Below are positions 27,402 through 37,322 of a DNA stretch of 37,322 nucleotides, piece by piece. The translations under genes and the position numbers were made by a program. Source of the DNA: Phenylobacterium sp. (GTDB taxonomy: Bacteria > Pseudomonadota > Alphaproteobacteria > Caulobacterales > Caulobacteraceae); assembly GCA_020402585.1 (NCBI GenBank), contig JADBZH010000043.1:1-37322 (forward strand). Direction: 5' to 3'. Numbering within the stretch: position 1 is the first letter of the stretch; each line of letters begins with the position of its first letter. The notes beneath the pieces are model-generated. The model had not been told where the DNA came from. It was given only the letters and a program-made list of their open reading frames with translations, and did not search any database.

Positions 27402-27884
27402 ATGCTTTCCGTCATCACCTGTCCGGAGCGATCCGCAGCCGACCTCTCGGGCCTGCTGTCTGATCTCGTGCCCGGGGCCGTCAGCGGCCTGATCCGCGAT
27501 GTCTTTGTCCTGGAGCCTGAACACGGGGACCCCGAGATGGCCGCCCTCTGCGAGGACGCCGGTGCGCTTGTGGTGTCCGGGGGACTTGCGGTCGCGGTGC
27601 GCCAGGCTCGGAGCGACCTGATCCTTCTGGCTTCGTCCGGGCTCAGGCTGGACGCCTTCGCCCTGGACCGGTTGGGCAGAGACCTGACCGCGCTCGGGAC
27701 CCCGGGCCTCGCTCGCGGTCTGGCCCTGACAGGCCCCGCCGTGCTGGGCTTCTGGTCGCCAGGACCTCCCCTGGGCCTGGTCACGCCCCGCGCCCGGCTG
27801 CTGGGCCTGCCGCCGGGTTGCAGCCTCGCCGCCGCCCTTCGCCAGTCGTCCAGGGGCGCCCCGAAGCTGCGGATCGCCGGCTGA
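27402..27884 (+). CDS. Degenerate GT2-like small protein
   Basis: Predicted 160 aa. The N-terminus LSVITCPERSAADLSGLLSDLVPGAV, then VFVLEPEHGDPEMAALCEDAGALVV and AVRQARSDLILLASSGLRLD, follow the plan of a family 2 glycosyltransferase Rossmann half (the nucleotide-sugar half). The usual acidic DXD metal motif is replaced by SSGLRLD and the acceptor half is absent or rewritten, so catalytic activity is doubtful. Similar short proteins next to a uracil-DNA glycosylase are, as I recall, seen in relatives, but I cannot verify that. It ends in a hairpin shared with the convergent udg gene. Confidence 0.6.
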   Translation: MLSVITCPERSAADLSGLLSDLVPGAVSGLIRDVFVLEPEHGDPEMAALCEDAGALVVSGGLAVAVRQARSDLILLASSGLRLDAFALDRLGRDLTALGTPGLARGLALTGPAVLGFWSPGPPLGLVTPRARLLGLPPGCSLAAALRQSSRGAPKLRIAG

Positions 27885-27899
27885 CCTCCAAGGTCAGCC
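27879..27899. terminator. Bidirectional terminator-like hairpin containing both stop codons
   Basis: GGCTGACCT, loop CCA, AGGTCAGCC form a perfect 9-bp stem between two convergent genes. The plus-strand stop TGA (27882-27884) lies in one arm and the minus-strand stop (27896-27894) in the other. No U-tract follows on either strand, so termination would need help or be weak. Confidence 0.45.
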
Positions 27900-28703
27900 C
27901 CGCGAGGGGCGGTTGAGGCGTTCGGCGAAGGTCTTGAGGTCGCTCCACGCCATGGACTTGGCGGACGGCGTACGCATCAGGAAGGCGGGATGGAAGGTCG
28001 GCAGGGCCGGGACCTCTAGGTCGGCTTCAGTGGTGCGCCACTCGAACCACCGGCCGTGCAGGCGATTGATGCCTTCGGTCTGGTCCAGCATGCACCGGGT
28101 CGCCGGCGCGCCGACCAGCAACAGCAGCCGGGGCCTGACCAGCCTGATCGCCTGTTCGACGAAGGGCTTGCAGACCAGTTGTTCCTCAGGCGTCGGGGTG
28201 CGGTTCCCCGGCGGTCGCCAGAAGACGGTGTTGGTGATGAAGACCCGGTCGGTGAGCCCGATGGCCTCCAGCATCCGGTCCAGCATCCGGCCCGCCTTGC
28301 CGACAAAGGGATGGCCCGCCCGGTCCTCCTCGGCTCCGGGCGCCTCGCCGATGACCACCACCGGGGCGTCCGCTGGCCCCCGGGAGAACACCGCCCGGCT
28401 CGCGGTCCCCTCGAACCGGATCGGGCAACCCTCGAAGGCCTCGATGGCGGCGGCAAGCGAGACCAGGTCGCTGCAGCTGCGGGCCGCTTCTCGCGCCGCC
28501 TCGATCGCGTGCGGCCGCCGCGTGGGAGCCGCTGCGGCGGGTGGGCGCAGCGGGGCCGCCGCCGGGGCCGATCTGGGGGCCAGAGGCCTCTGGCCCTCGG
28601 CGATTCGATCCACCGCGGTTTCGAGCAGGGCCGCGTCCACGCCCGCCTCCGCCCAGAAGGCGAGCAGGCTCTCAGAGACGGCGGCGGCCGGCGGGCGGCT
28701 CAT
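27894..28703 (-). CDS. Uracil-DNA glycosylase, family 4-like
   Basis: Predicted 269 aa. It removes uracil from DNA. The first 70 residues are a low-complexity Ala/Pro-rich tail. The catalytic core begins with VVVIGEAPGAEEDRAGHPFVGKAGRMLDRML (116-146), the family 4 active-site loop, continues FWRPPGNRTPTPEE and ends with FHPAFLMR (His238). The KRRIH insertion of UdgX is absent. Cysteines at 77, 93, 178 and 204 could bind a 4Fe-4S cluster, but the spacing between the first two (15 residues) differs from the C-x2-C of Thermus enzymes. GAGGGAA precedes ATG 28703. Confidence 0.88.
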   Translation of the reverse strand: MSRPPAAAVSESLLAFWAEAGVDAALLETAVDRIAEGQRPLAPRSAPAAAPLRPPAAAAPTRRPHAIEAAREAARSCSDLVSLAAAIEAFEGCPIRFEGTASRAVFSRGPADAPVVVIGEAPGAEEDRAGHPFVGKAGRMLDRMLEAIGLTDRVFITNTVFWRPPGNRTPTPEEQLVCKPFVEQAIRLVRPRLLLLVGAPATRCMLDQTEGINRLHGRWFEWRTTEADLEVPALPTFHPAFLMRTPSAKSMAWSDLKTFAERLNRPSRG

Positions 28704-28750
28704 CTGCGGCGAATTCCCTCAGCTGGCGGTGGGCCCGGCGCCATTCGCCC

Positions 28751-28776
28751 TTGACCCACCCGACGTAAGCTATTGA
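28751..28776 (+). promoter_or_regulatory. Candidate housekeeping promoter for the ETF-QO gene
   Basis: TTGACCC (28751-28757), an 11-nt spacer and GCTATTGA (28769-28776) match the Caulobacter consensus closely. The leader to ATG 28834 would be about 50 nt and carries GGAG at 28822-28825. Confidence 0.55.
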
Positions 28777-28833
28777 TAAGGCCTGAAGGGAACAAGGCCG
28801 GCGCGGGGCGACCGGCGCACCGGAGCTTGCAAA

Positions 28834-30507
28834 ATGAGCGAGACCCTCGAACGCGAGGCGATGGAATACGATGTGGTCATCGTCGGCGCCGGCCCGTCCG
28901 GCCTGGCGGCGGCGATCCGCCTGAAGCAGATGGCGGAGGCTGCGGGCGCCGAAATTTCGGTCGCGGTCCTTGAGAAGGGGTCCGAGGTCGGCGCCCACAT
29001 TCTGTCCGGGGCGGTGATCGATCCCAGCGGCATCGCCGAGCTTCTGCCGGACTGGAAGGAACTGGGCGTTCCCCTCGAGACGGCGGTGACCCAGGACAAG
29101 TTCCTGATGTTGGGTCCGGCCGGGGAGCTGGACGTCAGCTGGGCGCCCTTCCCCAAGTGGATGCTCAACCACGGCAACTACATCGCCAGCCTGGCCAATG
29201 TCTGCCGCTGGCTCGCCCAGCACGCCGAGGGCCTGGGGGTGGAGATCTATCCCGGCATGGCGGCCTCCGAGCTGGTCTTCAACGCGGACGGTTCCGTCAA
29301 GGGCGTCGTTGCGGGCGTCTTCGGGATCGGCAAGGACGGCGAGCCCGGACCCGACTACCAGCCGGGCATCGAACTCCACGCCAAGTACACCCTCATCGGA
29401 GAGGGTGTCCGCGGCTCCCTGGCCAAGCAACTCCAGGCCCGCTTTAACCTGAATAACGGGCGCGAGCCCCAGAAGTACGGCATCGGCATCAAGGAGCTCT
29501 GGAAGGTGCCTGATGCGGCCTTCCAGTCCGGCCTGACCCAGCACACCTTCGGCTGGCCCCTGGACAACCAGACCGGTGGCGGGTCGTTCATGTACCACTT
29601 CGGGGACAATTACGTGTCCATCGGGTTCGTTGTGCACCTGAACTACAAGAACCCCTACCTCTCACCCTTCGACGAATTCCAGCGGTTCAAGACCCATCCG
29701 GCGATCCGCCGTTACCTCGAGGGTGGCGAGCGCGTCTCCTACGGCGCCCGGGCCATCACCGAGGGTGGCGAGCAGTCCTTGCCCCAGCTCTACTTCCCGG
29801 GCGGCGCCCTGCTGGGCTGCTCTGCGGGCATGGTCAACGTTCCGCGGATCAAGGGCTCTCACAATGCGGTGAAGAGCGGGATCCTGGCCGCCGAGGCGGC
29901 CTTTGGCGCCATCCAGGCCGGTCGCGGCGGCGATGACCTGGTCGAGTACGAGACCGCCTACAAGGCCTCGTCCATCGCCAAGGAACTGCACGCCGTCCGC
30001 AACTTCAAGCCGCTGTGGTCGAAGTACGGGACGATCCCGGGCCTCGTCCTCGGCGGGGTCGACGCCACCCTCGCGAACATGCTGGGTGGCTTCTCCTTCC
30101 TGGGGACCCTGAAGCATGGCAAGTCCGATGCCGAGTCCACCGGTCTCGCCAAGGACTACCAGCCCATCGCCTATCCCAAGCCCGATGGCGTCTTCAGCTT
30201 CGACAAGCTGTCGTCGGTGTTCCTGGCCTCGACCAACCACGATGAGGCCCAGCCGGCCCACCTGAAGCTGATGGACCCTTCCACGCCGATCAGCGTCAAC
30301 CTGCCCAAGTACGCCGAGCCGGCGCAGCGCTACTGCCCGGCGGGGGTCTATGAGGTGCTGACGGACGAGGGCGGATCGAACCCGCGGTTCCAGATCAACT
30401 TCCAGAACTGCGTCCACTGCAAGACCTGCGACATCAAGGACCCGTCACAGAACATCAACTGGACGACGCCCCAGGGCGGCGACGGACCCAACTACCCGAA
30501 CATGTAG
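28834..30507 (+). CDS. Electron transfer flavoprotein-ubiquinone oxidoreductase
   Basis: Predicted 557 aa. It passes electrons from ETF, loaded by acyl-CoA and amino-acid dehydrogenases, to ubiquinone at the inner membrane. The N-terminal FAD motif is [19 protein letters not shown]. Conserved ETF-QO stretches are [48 protein letters not shown] and [23 protein letters not shown]. The C-terminal 4Fe-4S cysteines are 501, 526, 529 and 532 ([19 protein letters not shown]). No etfA/etfB is in the window. ATG 28834 has a GGAG site; an internal ATG at 28861 would remove only the variable first residues. Confidence 0.96.
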   Translation: MSETLEREAMEYDVVIVGAGPSGLAAAIRLKQMAEAAGAEISVAVLEKGSEVGAHILSGAVIDPSGIAELLPDWKELGVPLETAVTQDKFLMLGPAGELDVSWAPFPKWMLNHGNYIASLANVCRWLAQHAEGLGVEIYPGMAASELVFNADGSVKGVVAGVFGIGKDGEPGPDYQPGIELHAKYTLIGEGVRGSLAKQLQARFNLNNGREPQKYGIGIKELWKVPDAAFQSGLTQHTFGWPLDNQTGGGSFMYHFGDNYVSIGFVVHLNYKNPYLSPFDEFQRFKTHPAIRRYLEGGERVSYGARAITEGGEQSLPQLYFPGGALLGCSAGMVNVPRIKGSHNAVKSGILAAEAAFGAIQAGRGGDDLVEYETAYKASSIAKELHAVRNFKPLWSKYGTIPGLVLGGVDATLANMLGGFSFLGTLKHGKSDAESTGLAKDYQPIAYPKPDGVFSFDKLSSVFLASTNHDEAQPAHLKLMDPSTPISVNLPKYAEPAQRYCPAGVYEVLTDEGGSNPRFQINFQNCVHCKTCDIKDPSQNINWTTPQGGDGPNYPNM

Positions 30508-30533
30508 CCGGGCTTGCCGGGGGGAGCGAACAG

Positions 30534-32264
30534 GTGAACACCCGCTCCATGGCTGGCTGGAGACAACGGACCCTGAGGCGGGCTGCACTGCGCCTCGTGG
30601 CGGCGGGCGCGCTGGCTGTCCTCGCCGCATGCGCCACCGCCGCGGACCCGACGGATCTCCCGCCCGAGGGGACCGGGTCCTCGCCCTACGGGCAGTTCCT
30701 TGCGGCCCGCGCCGCCCTGAACGCCGGGCGTCCCGCCGACGCGGCGCGCTATTATGGTGCGGTGCGCAACCTCGATCCGGACGCCGCCGGGATCGCCGAT
30801 GAAAGAGCCTTCATCGCGACCCTCCTGGCGGGCGACGTGACGACGGCGGCCCGCCTGGCTCCGACCTCGGACGAGATGTCCCCGCCGAACCTTTCCCTCA
30901 GCCGCCTCGTAAGGGCGGTGGAGGGGATGTCCACCGGGCGGGCGCGACAGGTGCGCGACCTCCTGATCCCGGAGAGCGCCGCCTTCCCGCACCGCGCCGC
31001 CACGGCCCTGCTGGCCCCATGGGCGGCCGCCATGTCTGGGGACAAGGAGGGCCTGCTTGTCCGGCCCCAGTCGCCGGGCGACCGGCTCGTGGATGTCTTC
31101 GGCCTCCTGGCCCAGGCCCGCCTCTTCGAGCGGGCGGGTCGGCTCGACGAGGCGGAGACGAACTTCAAGGTCCTGGCGGGGGGCGATTCCCCCGGACAGG
31201 CGACGGTCCTTGCCTATGGCGGCTTCCTGGAGCGCCGCAAACGGGCCGCCGAGGCGATCGCTCTCTACGACCGGCTCCTGGCGACGGAGCCAAGGAACAC
31301 TTCCGTGAAGGCGGCCCGCGCCCGCGCGGAGGTGGGCCGGGCCGAGCCCCAGCCCACCCTTCGCCAGGGTGCGGCCCAGACCCTCATCCCGGTGGCGGCG
31401 ACCCTCATCGCCGCCGGTCAGGAACAGATGGGCCTCGCCTACCTGCGTCTGGCGCTGCGACTGGATCCTGACCAGTACGCCGCCTGGATTCTCGTTGGCG
31501 ACCTGCTTGACGGCGATGGCCTGGCCGAAGACGCCCGCGCGGCCTATCGGCGGACACCCTCGACAGCGCCGGAGTTCGCCACAGCCCAGGCCAAGCTGGC
31601 CTGGAGCCACCAGAAGGCCGGCGACAAGGAAACGGCCCTGCGCCTGGCCCGTGAGGCCGCCTCGGGGGGCGACGTCGATGCGGTGATCAACCTGTCCGAC
31701 ATCCTCAGGGCCAATGAGAGGTTCTCCGAGTCGGCGGACGTGCTGACCCCGGTGCTCGCTGGTTCACCGCCGGACTGGCGGCTGTCTTTTTCCCGCGGCG
31801 TCTCCCTTGAGCGCGCCGGCCGCTGGCCGGAGGCTGAGAAGGACCTCAAGGCCGCCCTGGCCCTCAATCCTGACGAGCCCGAGCTTCTCAACTATCTGGG
31901 CTATTCCTGGATCGACCGGAACGAGAACCTGAATGAAGCTCTGGAGATGGTCCGACGGGCGGTCAGCCAGAACCCCCGGTCGGGCGCCATGGTCGACAGC
32001 CTGGGCTGGGCCTACTACCGGCTGGGCGACTTCCCCCAGGCGGTGACGACGCTGGAGCTGGCCGTGGAGCTTGAGCCCGGCGATCCGGAACTGAACAATC
32101 ACCTGGGCGACGCCTACTGGCGGGTCGGTCGGCGCGACGAGGCGGGCTTTCAGTGGAAGCGGGTGCTGACCCTGGATCCTGACCCCAGGATCCGCGCTGA
32201 CGCCGAACGCAAGCTGGCCGAGGGTCTGCCTCCGACGCCCGTCCCGGGCAACCGCAAGCCCTGA
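30534..32264 (+). CDS. Tetratricopeptide-repeat lipoprotein
   Basis: Predicted 576 aa. Starts at GTG 30534, eight bases after GGGGGAG; ATG 30549 is the alternative. The signal peptide ends AGALAVLAACATAADP, with a lipobox and Cys33 lipidated. The remainder is helical TPR repeats, clearest in the C-terminal half: LNYLGYSWIDRNENLNEALEMVRRAV, VDSLGWAYYRLGDFPQAVTTLELAVELEPGDPELNNHLGDAYWRVGRRDEA. Such proteins act as scaffolds in the periplasm or outer membrane. It precedes ispE by 8 nt, so co-transcription is likely though no functional link is apparent. The binding partner is unknown. Confidence 0.88.
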   Translation: MNTRSMAGWRQRTLRRAALRLVAAGALAVLAACATAADPTDLPPEGTGSSPYGQFLAARAALNAGRPADAARYYGAVRNLDPDAAGIADERAFIATLLAGDVTTAARLAPTSDEMSPPNLSLSRLVRAVEGMSTGRARQVRDLLIPESAAFPHRAATALLAPWAAAMSGDKEGLLVRPQSPGDRLVDVFGLLAQARLFERAGRLDEAETNFKVLAGGDSPGQATVLAYGGFLERRKRAAEAIALYDRLLATEPRNTSVKAARARAEVGRAEPQPTLRQGAAQTLIPVAATLIAAGQEQMGLAYLRLALRLDPDQYAAWILVGDLLDGDGLAEDARAAYRRTPSTAPEFATAQAKLAWSHQKAGDKETALRLAREAASGGDVDAVINLSDILRANERFSESADVLTPVLAGSPPDWRLSFSRGVSLERAGRWPEAEKDLKAALALNPDEPELLNYLGYSWIDRNENLNEALEMVRRAVSQNPRSGAMVDSLGWAYYRLGDFPQAVTTLELAVELEPGDPELNNHLGDAYWRVGRRDEAGFQWKRVLTLDPDPRIRADAERKLAEGLPPTPVPGNRKP

Positions 32265-32272
32265 ACCTCGCC

Positions 32273-33160
32273 ATGAGTGCAAGCGCCTTCGCGCCGGCCA
32301 AGGTCAATCTCTACCTCCACGTCGGCCCGCCGGGCGCGGACGGCTTCCACCCGTTGGACAGCCTCATGGTGTTCGCTGACATCGGCGATGAGGTGTCGCT
32401 GGCGTCCGGACCGGGACCGGCCTTGAGCCTGACCGGCCCCTTCGGCGCCGGCCTGGGGGCGGGGGACAACCTGGTGCTGCAGGCGGCGCGCCGGCTTGCG
32501 CGGGAGCTGGGTCGGGCAGAACCGCCGCCGGCTCTGGTCCTCGACAAGCGCCTTCCCGTGGCGGCGGGCCTGGGCGGCGGTTCAGCGGATGCGGCGGCAA
32601 CCCTTCGCCTGCTCAACCTCGCCTGGGGCGATCGGTTGTCCGCGGGCGATCTTGAGATCCTGGCGGCGGACCTCGGTTCCGATGTCCCCGCCTGTGTCCG
32701 AAGCCGGCCGGTGATCGCCACGGGCAGGGGAGAGGTGTTGACCCCGGCCCTGGACCTGCCGGGGCTTCCTGCGGTGCTTGTGAACCCCGGCGTCGCGTGC
32801 CCGACGGGCGCCGTCTACCGAGCCTTTGACGCCGCGGGACGGTTCGGCGACCTGTCCCCGCCTCCGCAGCCCCCGACCCGCGACGGGGTGGCCGGGATCG
32901 CCCGGTGGCTCTCCGGGCTGCGAAACGACCTTGAGGCGCCTGCGGCCTCTGTCGCCCCTGTCATCGCGAACGTCCTGGAGCGTCTGAAGGCGGCGCCGGA
33001 GACGCTGCTGGCCCGGCTGTCGGGATCGGGCGCGACCTGCTTCGCCCTCTGTCCGGATACGCCCTCGGCCGCCCGGCTGGCTGCGATCCTGGCTGATGAA
33101 CACCCGGACTGGTGGGTGCGCGCCTGCCGTCTGGGCGCGCCCCTCTCCGCCTTCGGCTGA
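32273..33160 (+). CDS. ispE: 4-diphosphocytidyl-2-C-methyl-D-erythritol kinase
   Basis: Predicted 295 aa GHMP kinase of the methylerythritol phosphate pathway, phosphorylating CDP-ME on the way to isoprenoids. FAPAKVNLYLHV (6-17) carries Lys10. The ATP-binding glycine loop is PVAAGLGGGSADAAAT (95-110). The catalytic Asp137 lies in DLGSDVPACV, and SGSGATCFAL is GHMP motif III. The length matches E. coli (283 aa). It is translated 8 nt after the TPR lipoprotein stop. Confidence 0.96.
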   Translation: MSASAFAPAKVNLYLHVGPPGADGFHPLDSLMVFADIGDEVSLASGPGPALSLTGPFGAGLGAGDNLVLQAARRLARELGRAEPPPALVLDKRLPVAAGLGGGSADAAATLRLLNLAWGDRLSAGDLEILAADLGSDVPACVRSRPVIATGRGEVLTPALDLPGLPAVLVNPGVACPTGAVYRAFDAAGRFGDLSPPPQPPTRDGVAGIARWLSGLRNDLEAPAASVAPVIANVLERLKAAPETLLARLSGSGATCFALCPDTPSAARLAAILADEHPDWWVRACRLGAPLSAFG

Positions 33161-33171
33161 ATCGGGTTTCC

Positions 33172-33203
33172 GGAACGAAAACGGGGACCCCGAGGGGTCC
33201 CCG
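33172..33203 (-). terminator. Rho-independent terminator of glnK-amtB
   Basis: GGGGACCCC and GGGGTCCCC form a 9-10 bp stem (33182-33203) with a small loop. On the minus strand it is followed by TTTT (33181-33178), the expected U-tract after amtB, which ends at 33227. It may also slow plus-strand transcripts from ispE. Confidence 0.75.
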
Positions 33204-33226
33204 CTCCGCCACGACTGAGGGGAGGA

Positions 33227-34771
<1,545 letters not shown>

Positions 34772-34793
34772 TTGGTCTTCCTTCCTGGAGGGA

Positions 34794-35482
<689 letters not shown>

Positions 35483-36025
35483 ATGCCCAAGTTCTCAATC
35501 GCCCTCCTGGCCCTTCTCCTGTCCGCGGGCGCCGCCGCCGCCCAGACGCCCCCGGCGCCTGTCGCCCCCCCTGCACCGGTGACTCCCGCCCTCCCGGTTG
35601 TCACCCCGGCGGGTGACGTCATCGAGACCCTGAAGGCTTCCGGCCAGTTCACGACCTTTCTCAAGGCGTCGGACCTCGTGGGGCTCACAGCCTTCGTGAA
35701 GGGACTGCCGGCGGTGACCGTGCTGGCGCCTGCAGACGCGGCCTTCGCCCAGCTGCCTGCGGGCGAACTTGACCGCCTGCTGGCCCAGGCCAACCGGGCC
35801 GAGCTTCAGAAACTGGTCCTGCGTCATCTCATCAATGCCCGGGTGCCCTTCGAGACCTTCAAGGGCGCCGTGACGAGCGCGCCGACCCTGGGGGGCGAGG
35901 TGGTGGAGCTGAATGGCGACCAGCCTGCGTCTGTGGGCGGCGCGCCCGTGGTTCAGGCCGACATCATGGCCGCCAACGGCGTCGTGCACGTGCTGGGCCG
36001 GGTGATCTCCGCGCCTGCACCCTGA
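35483..36025 (+). CDS. Secreted fasciclin (FAS1) domain protein
   Basis: Predicted 180 aa. The signal peptide is about 1-20 ([14 protein letters not shown]) and a Pro/Ala-rich linker ([18 protein letters not shown]) precedes one FAS1 domain. The domain begins [19 protein letters not shown], contains the conserved [24 protein letters not shown], and ends [12 protein letters not shown], all FAS1 signatures. The size fits a minimal one-domain periplasmic or secreted protein, usually a cell-surface or adhesion factor of unknown partner. The ribosome site before the ATG is weak (AAGTCGCC). Confidence 0.9.
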   Translation: MPKFSIALLALLLSAGAAAAQTPPAPVAPPAPVTPALPVVTPAGDVIETLKASGQFTTFLKASDLVGLTAFVKGLPAVTVLAPADAAFAQLPAGELDRLLAQANRAELQKLVLRHLINARVPFETFKGAVTSAPTLGGEVVELNGDQPASVGGAPVVQADIMAANGVVHVLGRVISAPAP

Positions 36026-36056
36026 TTTCGGTCTCGCGGCATTCCCTCCGGCGCGC

Positions 36057-36085
36057 TTGAAGCGGGGGACTGTGGGCCCTATGGT
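36057..36085 (+). promoter_or_regulatory. Candidate promoter for glyQ
   Basis: TTGAAGC (36057-36063), a 14-nt spacer and CCTATGGT (36078-36085) partly match the Caulobacter housekeeping consensus. The message would start about 30 nt before ATG 36120. An ATG at 36081 lies inside the -10, which argues against it as the glyQ start. Confidence 0.35.
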
Positions 36086-36119
36086 CCGCCCTCGTTTTTG
36101 CGCCTGCGAAGCTTCGCCC

Positions 36120-37037
36120 ATGCCCGCCGAAAAACCGCTGTCTTTTCAGGCGCTGATCCTGAAGCTCCATGACTACTGGAGCCGCCAGGGTTGCGTCATC
36201 CTTCAACCCCATGATGTGGAGGTCGGCGCAGGGACCCTGCACCCGGCGACGGTCCTTCGGGCGATTGGGCCACGGCCCTGGCGTGCAGCCTACGTGCAGC
36301 CTTCGCGGCGGCCAGGGGACGGGCGCTATGGCGAGAACCCCAACCGGCTCCAGCACTACTATCAGTACCAGGTGATCCTGAAGCCCAACCCCGACAACCT
36401 GCAGGAGCTCTACCTGGGCAGCCTGGAGGCGATCGGGCTGGACACCCGGATGCACGACATCCGCTTTGTCGAGGATGACTGGGAGAATCCCACCGTCGGG
36501 GCCTGGGGCCTGGGCTGGGAGGTCTGGTGCGACGGGATGGAGGTGGCCCAGTACACCTACTTCCAGCAGGTCGGCGGCCTGGACGTCTTCCCGGTGGCCG
36601 GGGAGCTCACCTACGGTCTGGAGCGGCTGGCCATGTACCTGCAGGGCGTCGACCGCTTCGACCAGTTGGCCTTCAACGACCCCGACGGGCCCCTGCCCAT
36701 GACCTATGGCGATGTCTTCCTGGAGAACGAGCGTCAGCAGTCCGAGGCCAACTTCCACCTCTATGACGTGGCCACGCTGAAGCGACAGTTCGAGGACATG
36801 GAGACCCAGGTCCCCCGCCTCCTTGAGGGGCGAGGCCCTCAGGGCCAGGTCACCGTGCTGCCCGCCTACGACCATGTCCTGAAGGCCAGCCACCTCTTCA
36901 ACCTGATGGACGCCCGAGGCGCGATCGCCGTGGCGGAGCGCCAGAGCTACATTGGCCGCATCCGGGACCTGACCAGGATGTGCGCCGAGGCCTGGGTGGC
37001 CAACGAGGGCGGCAACGCCCCGGCGGAAGGGGTCTGA
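36120..37037 (+). CDS. glyQ: Glycine--tRNA ligase alpha subunit
   Basis: Predicted 305 aa, standard for the bacterial heterotetrameric enzyme. It charges tRNA-Gly with GlyS. The catalytic core shows [83 protein letters not shown], and [19 protein letters not shown] 36120 is taken because homologues begin a few residues before the LSFQ segment; the ribosome site is poor. glyS begins 2 nt after the stop. Confidence 0.96.
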   Translation: MPAEKPLSFQALILKLHDYWSRQGCVILQPHDVEVGAGTLHPATVLRAIGPRPWRAAYVQPSRRPGDGRYGENPNRLQHYYQYQVILKPNPDNLQELYLGSLEAIGLDTRMHDIRFVEDDWENPTVGAWGLGWEVWCDGMEVAQYTYFQQVGGLDVFPVAGELTYGLERLAMYLQGVDRFDQLAFNDPDGPLPMTYGDVFLENERQQSEANFHLYDVATLKRQFEDMETQVPRLLEGRGPQGQVTVLPAYDHVLKASHLFNLMDARGAIAVAERQSYIGRIRDLTRMCAEAWVANEGGNAPAEGV

Positions 37038-37039
37038 CC

Positions 37040-37322
37040 ATGCCCCAGCTGCTGATCGAGCTTTTCTCCGAGGAAATCCCGGCCCGGATGCAGGCCCAGG
37101 CCGCCCGCGACCTGGACCGAATGGCCCGGGAGCGCCTGGCCTCCGCCGGGCTGGAGCCAAAGTCCCTGCGCACCTATGCCGGGCCGCGCCGGCTGACCCT
37201 GGTGGCCGAGGGGGTCGCAGCCGCCCAGCCGGACCGGAAAGAGGAGCGTAAGGGCCCTCGTACTTCCGCCCCAGAGGCGGCGCTTGAGGGCTTTCTCCGT
37301 TCCACCGGCCTGACCCGCGACC
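37040..37322 (+). CDS. glyS: Glycine--tRNA ligase beta subunit, N-terminal part only
   Basis: About 94 residues are visible before the window ends. The sequence PQLLIELFSEEIPARMQAQ, then LRTYAGPRRLTLVAEGV and RKEERKGPRTSAPEAALEGFLR, matches the conserved start of GlyS, the tRNA-binding beta subunit. It sits directly after glyQ as expected. The 3' part is outside the window. Confidence 0.95.
   Translation, partial: MPQLLIELFSEEIPARMQAQAARDLDRMARERLASAGLEPKSLRTYAGPRRLTLVAEGVAAAQPDRKEERKGPRTSAPEAALEGFLRSTGLTRD

Noticed and set aside
27894..28703. UdgX (uracil cross-linking glycosylase)
   Set aside because: The KRRIH insertion and the GEQPGDQEDLAG-type loop of UdgX are missing; the motif is GEAPGAEEDRAG as in family 4.

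Overview
The window reads as ordinary chromosome of a GC-rich alphaproteobacterium, most likely a member of the Caulobacteraceae (Caulobacter, Phenylobacterium or Brevundimonas type). The evidence is protein character (two TonB-dependent receptors, a class II DAHP synthase, an ETF-quinone oxidoreductase, glnK-amtB, separate glyQ and glyS), promoter-like sites resembling the Caulobacter housekeeping consensus TTGaCgS-N10-14-GCTANAWC, and a tandem palindromic intergenic repeat of a kind common in this group. The genus is inference. No phage, transposon, integrase, CRISPR array or defence island is visible.

Layout. 1-1983: tail of a TonB-dependent receptor, rlmJ (23S rRNA methyltransferase) and an overlapping sugar-phosphate transferase. 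2061-3220: cytochrome c' and cytochrome b561, a likely periplasm/membrane redox pair. 3217-5639: a small unknown protein, a hotdog-fold protein and L-lactate dehydrogenase lldD. 5777-11874: gltB-gltD, NADPH glutamate synthase. 11921-14236: SDR, DUF2834 membrane protein, extended SDR. 14249-18241, minus strand: a lipoprotein, then a TonB-dependent receptor followed by a secreted tyrosine-phosphatase-type enzyme, apparently one operon. 18393-18467: tRNA-Val(CAC). 18574-21416: gph diverging from glmU-rpiA. 21486-21718: two tandem copies of a 121-bp structured repeat. 21844-25827: gor, an O-antigen ligase/polymerase-like membrane protein and class II DAHP synthase. 25845-28703: a phospholipase D-family protein, a GT2-like remnant and a uracil-DNA glycosylase. 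28834-33160: ETF-QO, a TPR lipoprotein and ispE. 33227-35132: amtB and glnK, minus strand. 35483-37322: a fasciclin-domain protein, glyQ and the start of glyS.

How the genes fit together. Nitrogen assimilation appears twice: ammonium import and PII control (amtB-glnK), and glutamate synthase. Envelope precursor supply (glmU, ispE), polysaccharide assembly (the sugar-phosphate transferase and the Wzy/WaaL-like protein) and respiratory-chain inputs (lldD, ETF-QO, cytochrome b561) recur, but they are scattered rather than one dedicated system.

I do not see a clear-cut undescribed multi-gene system. The best leads are the receptor/phosphatase operon with three GTCA repeats at exactly 11-bp spacing in front of it, a perfect hairpin overlapping the ribosome-binding site of the DAHP synthase gene, a divergent gene pair that looks leaderless on both sides, the tandem 121-bp structured repeat, and an inverted repeat in the cytochrome c' promoter region.
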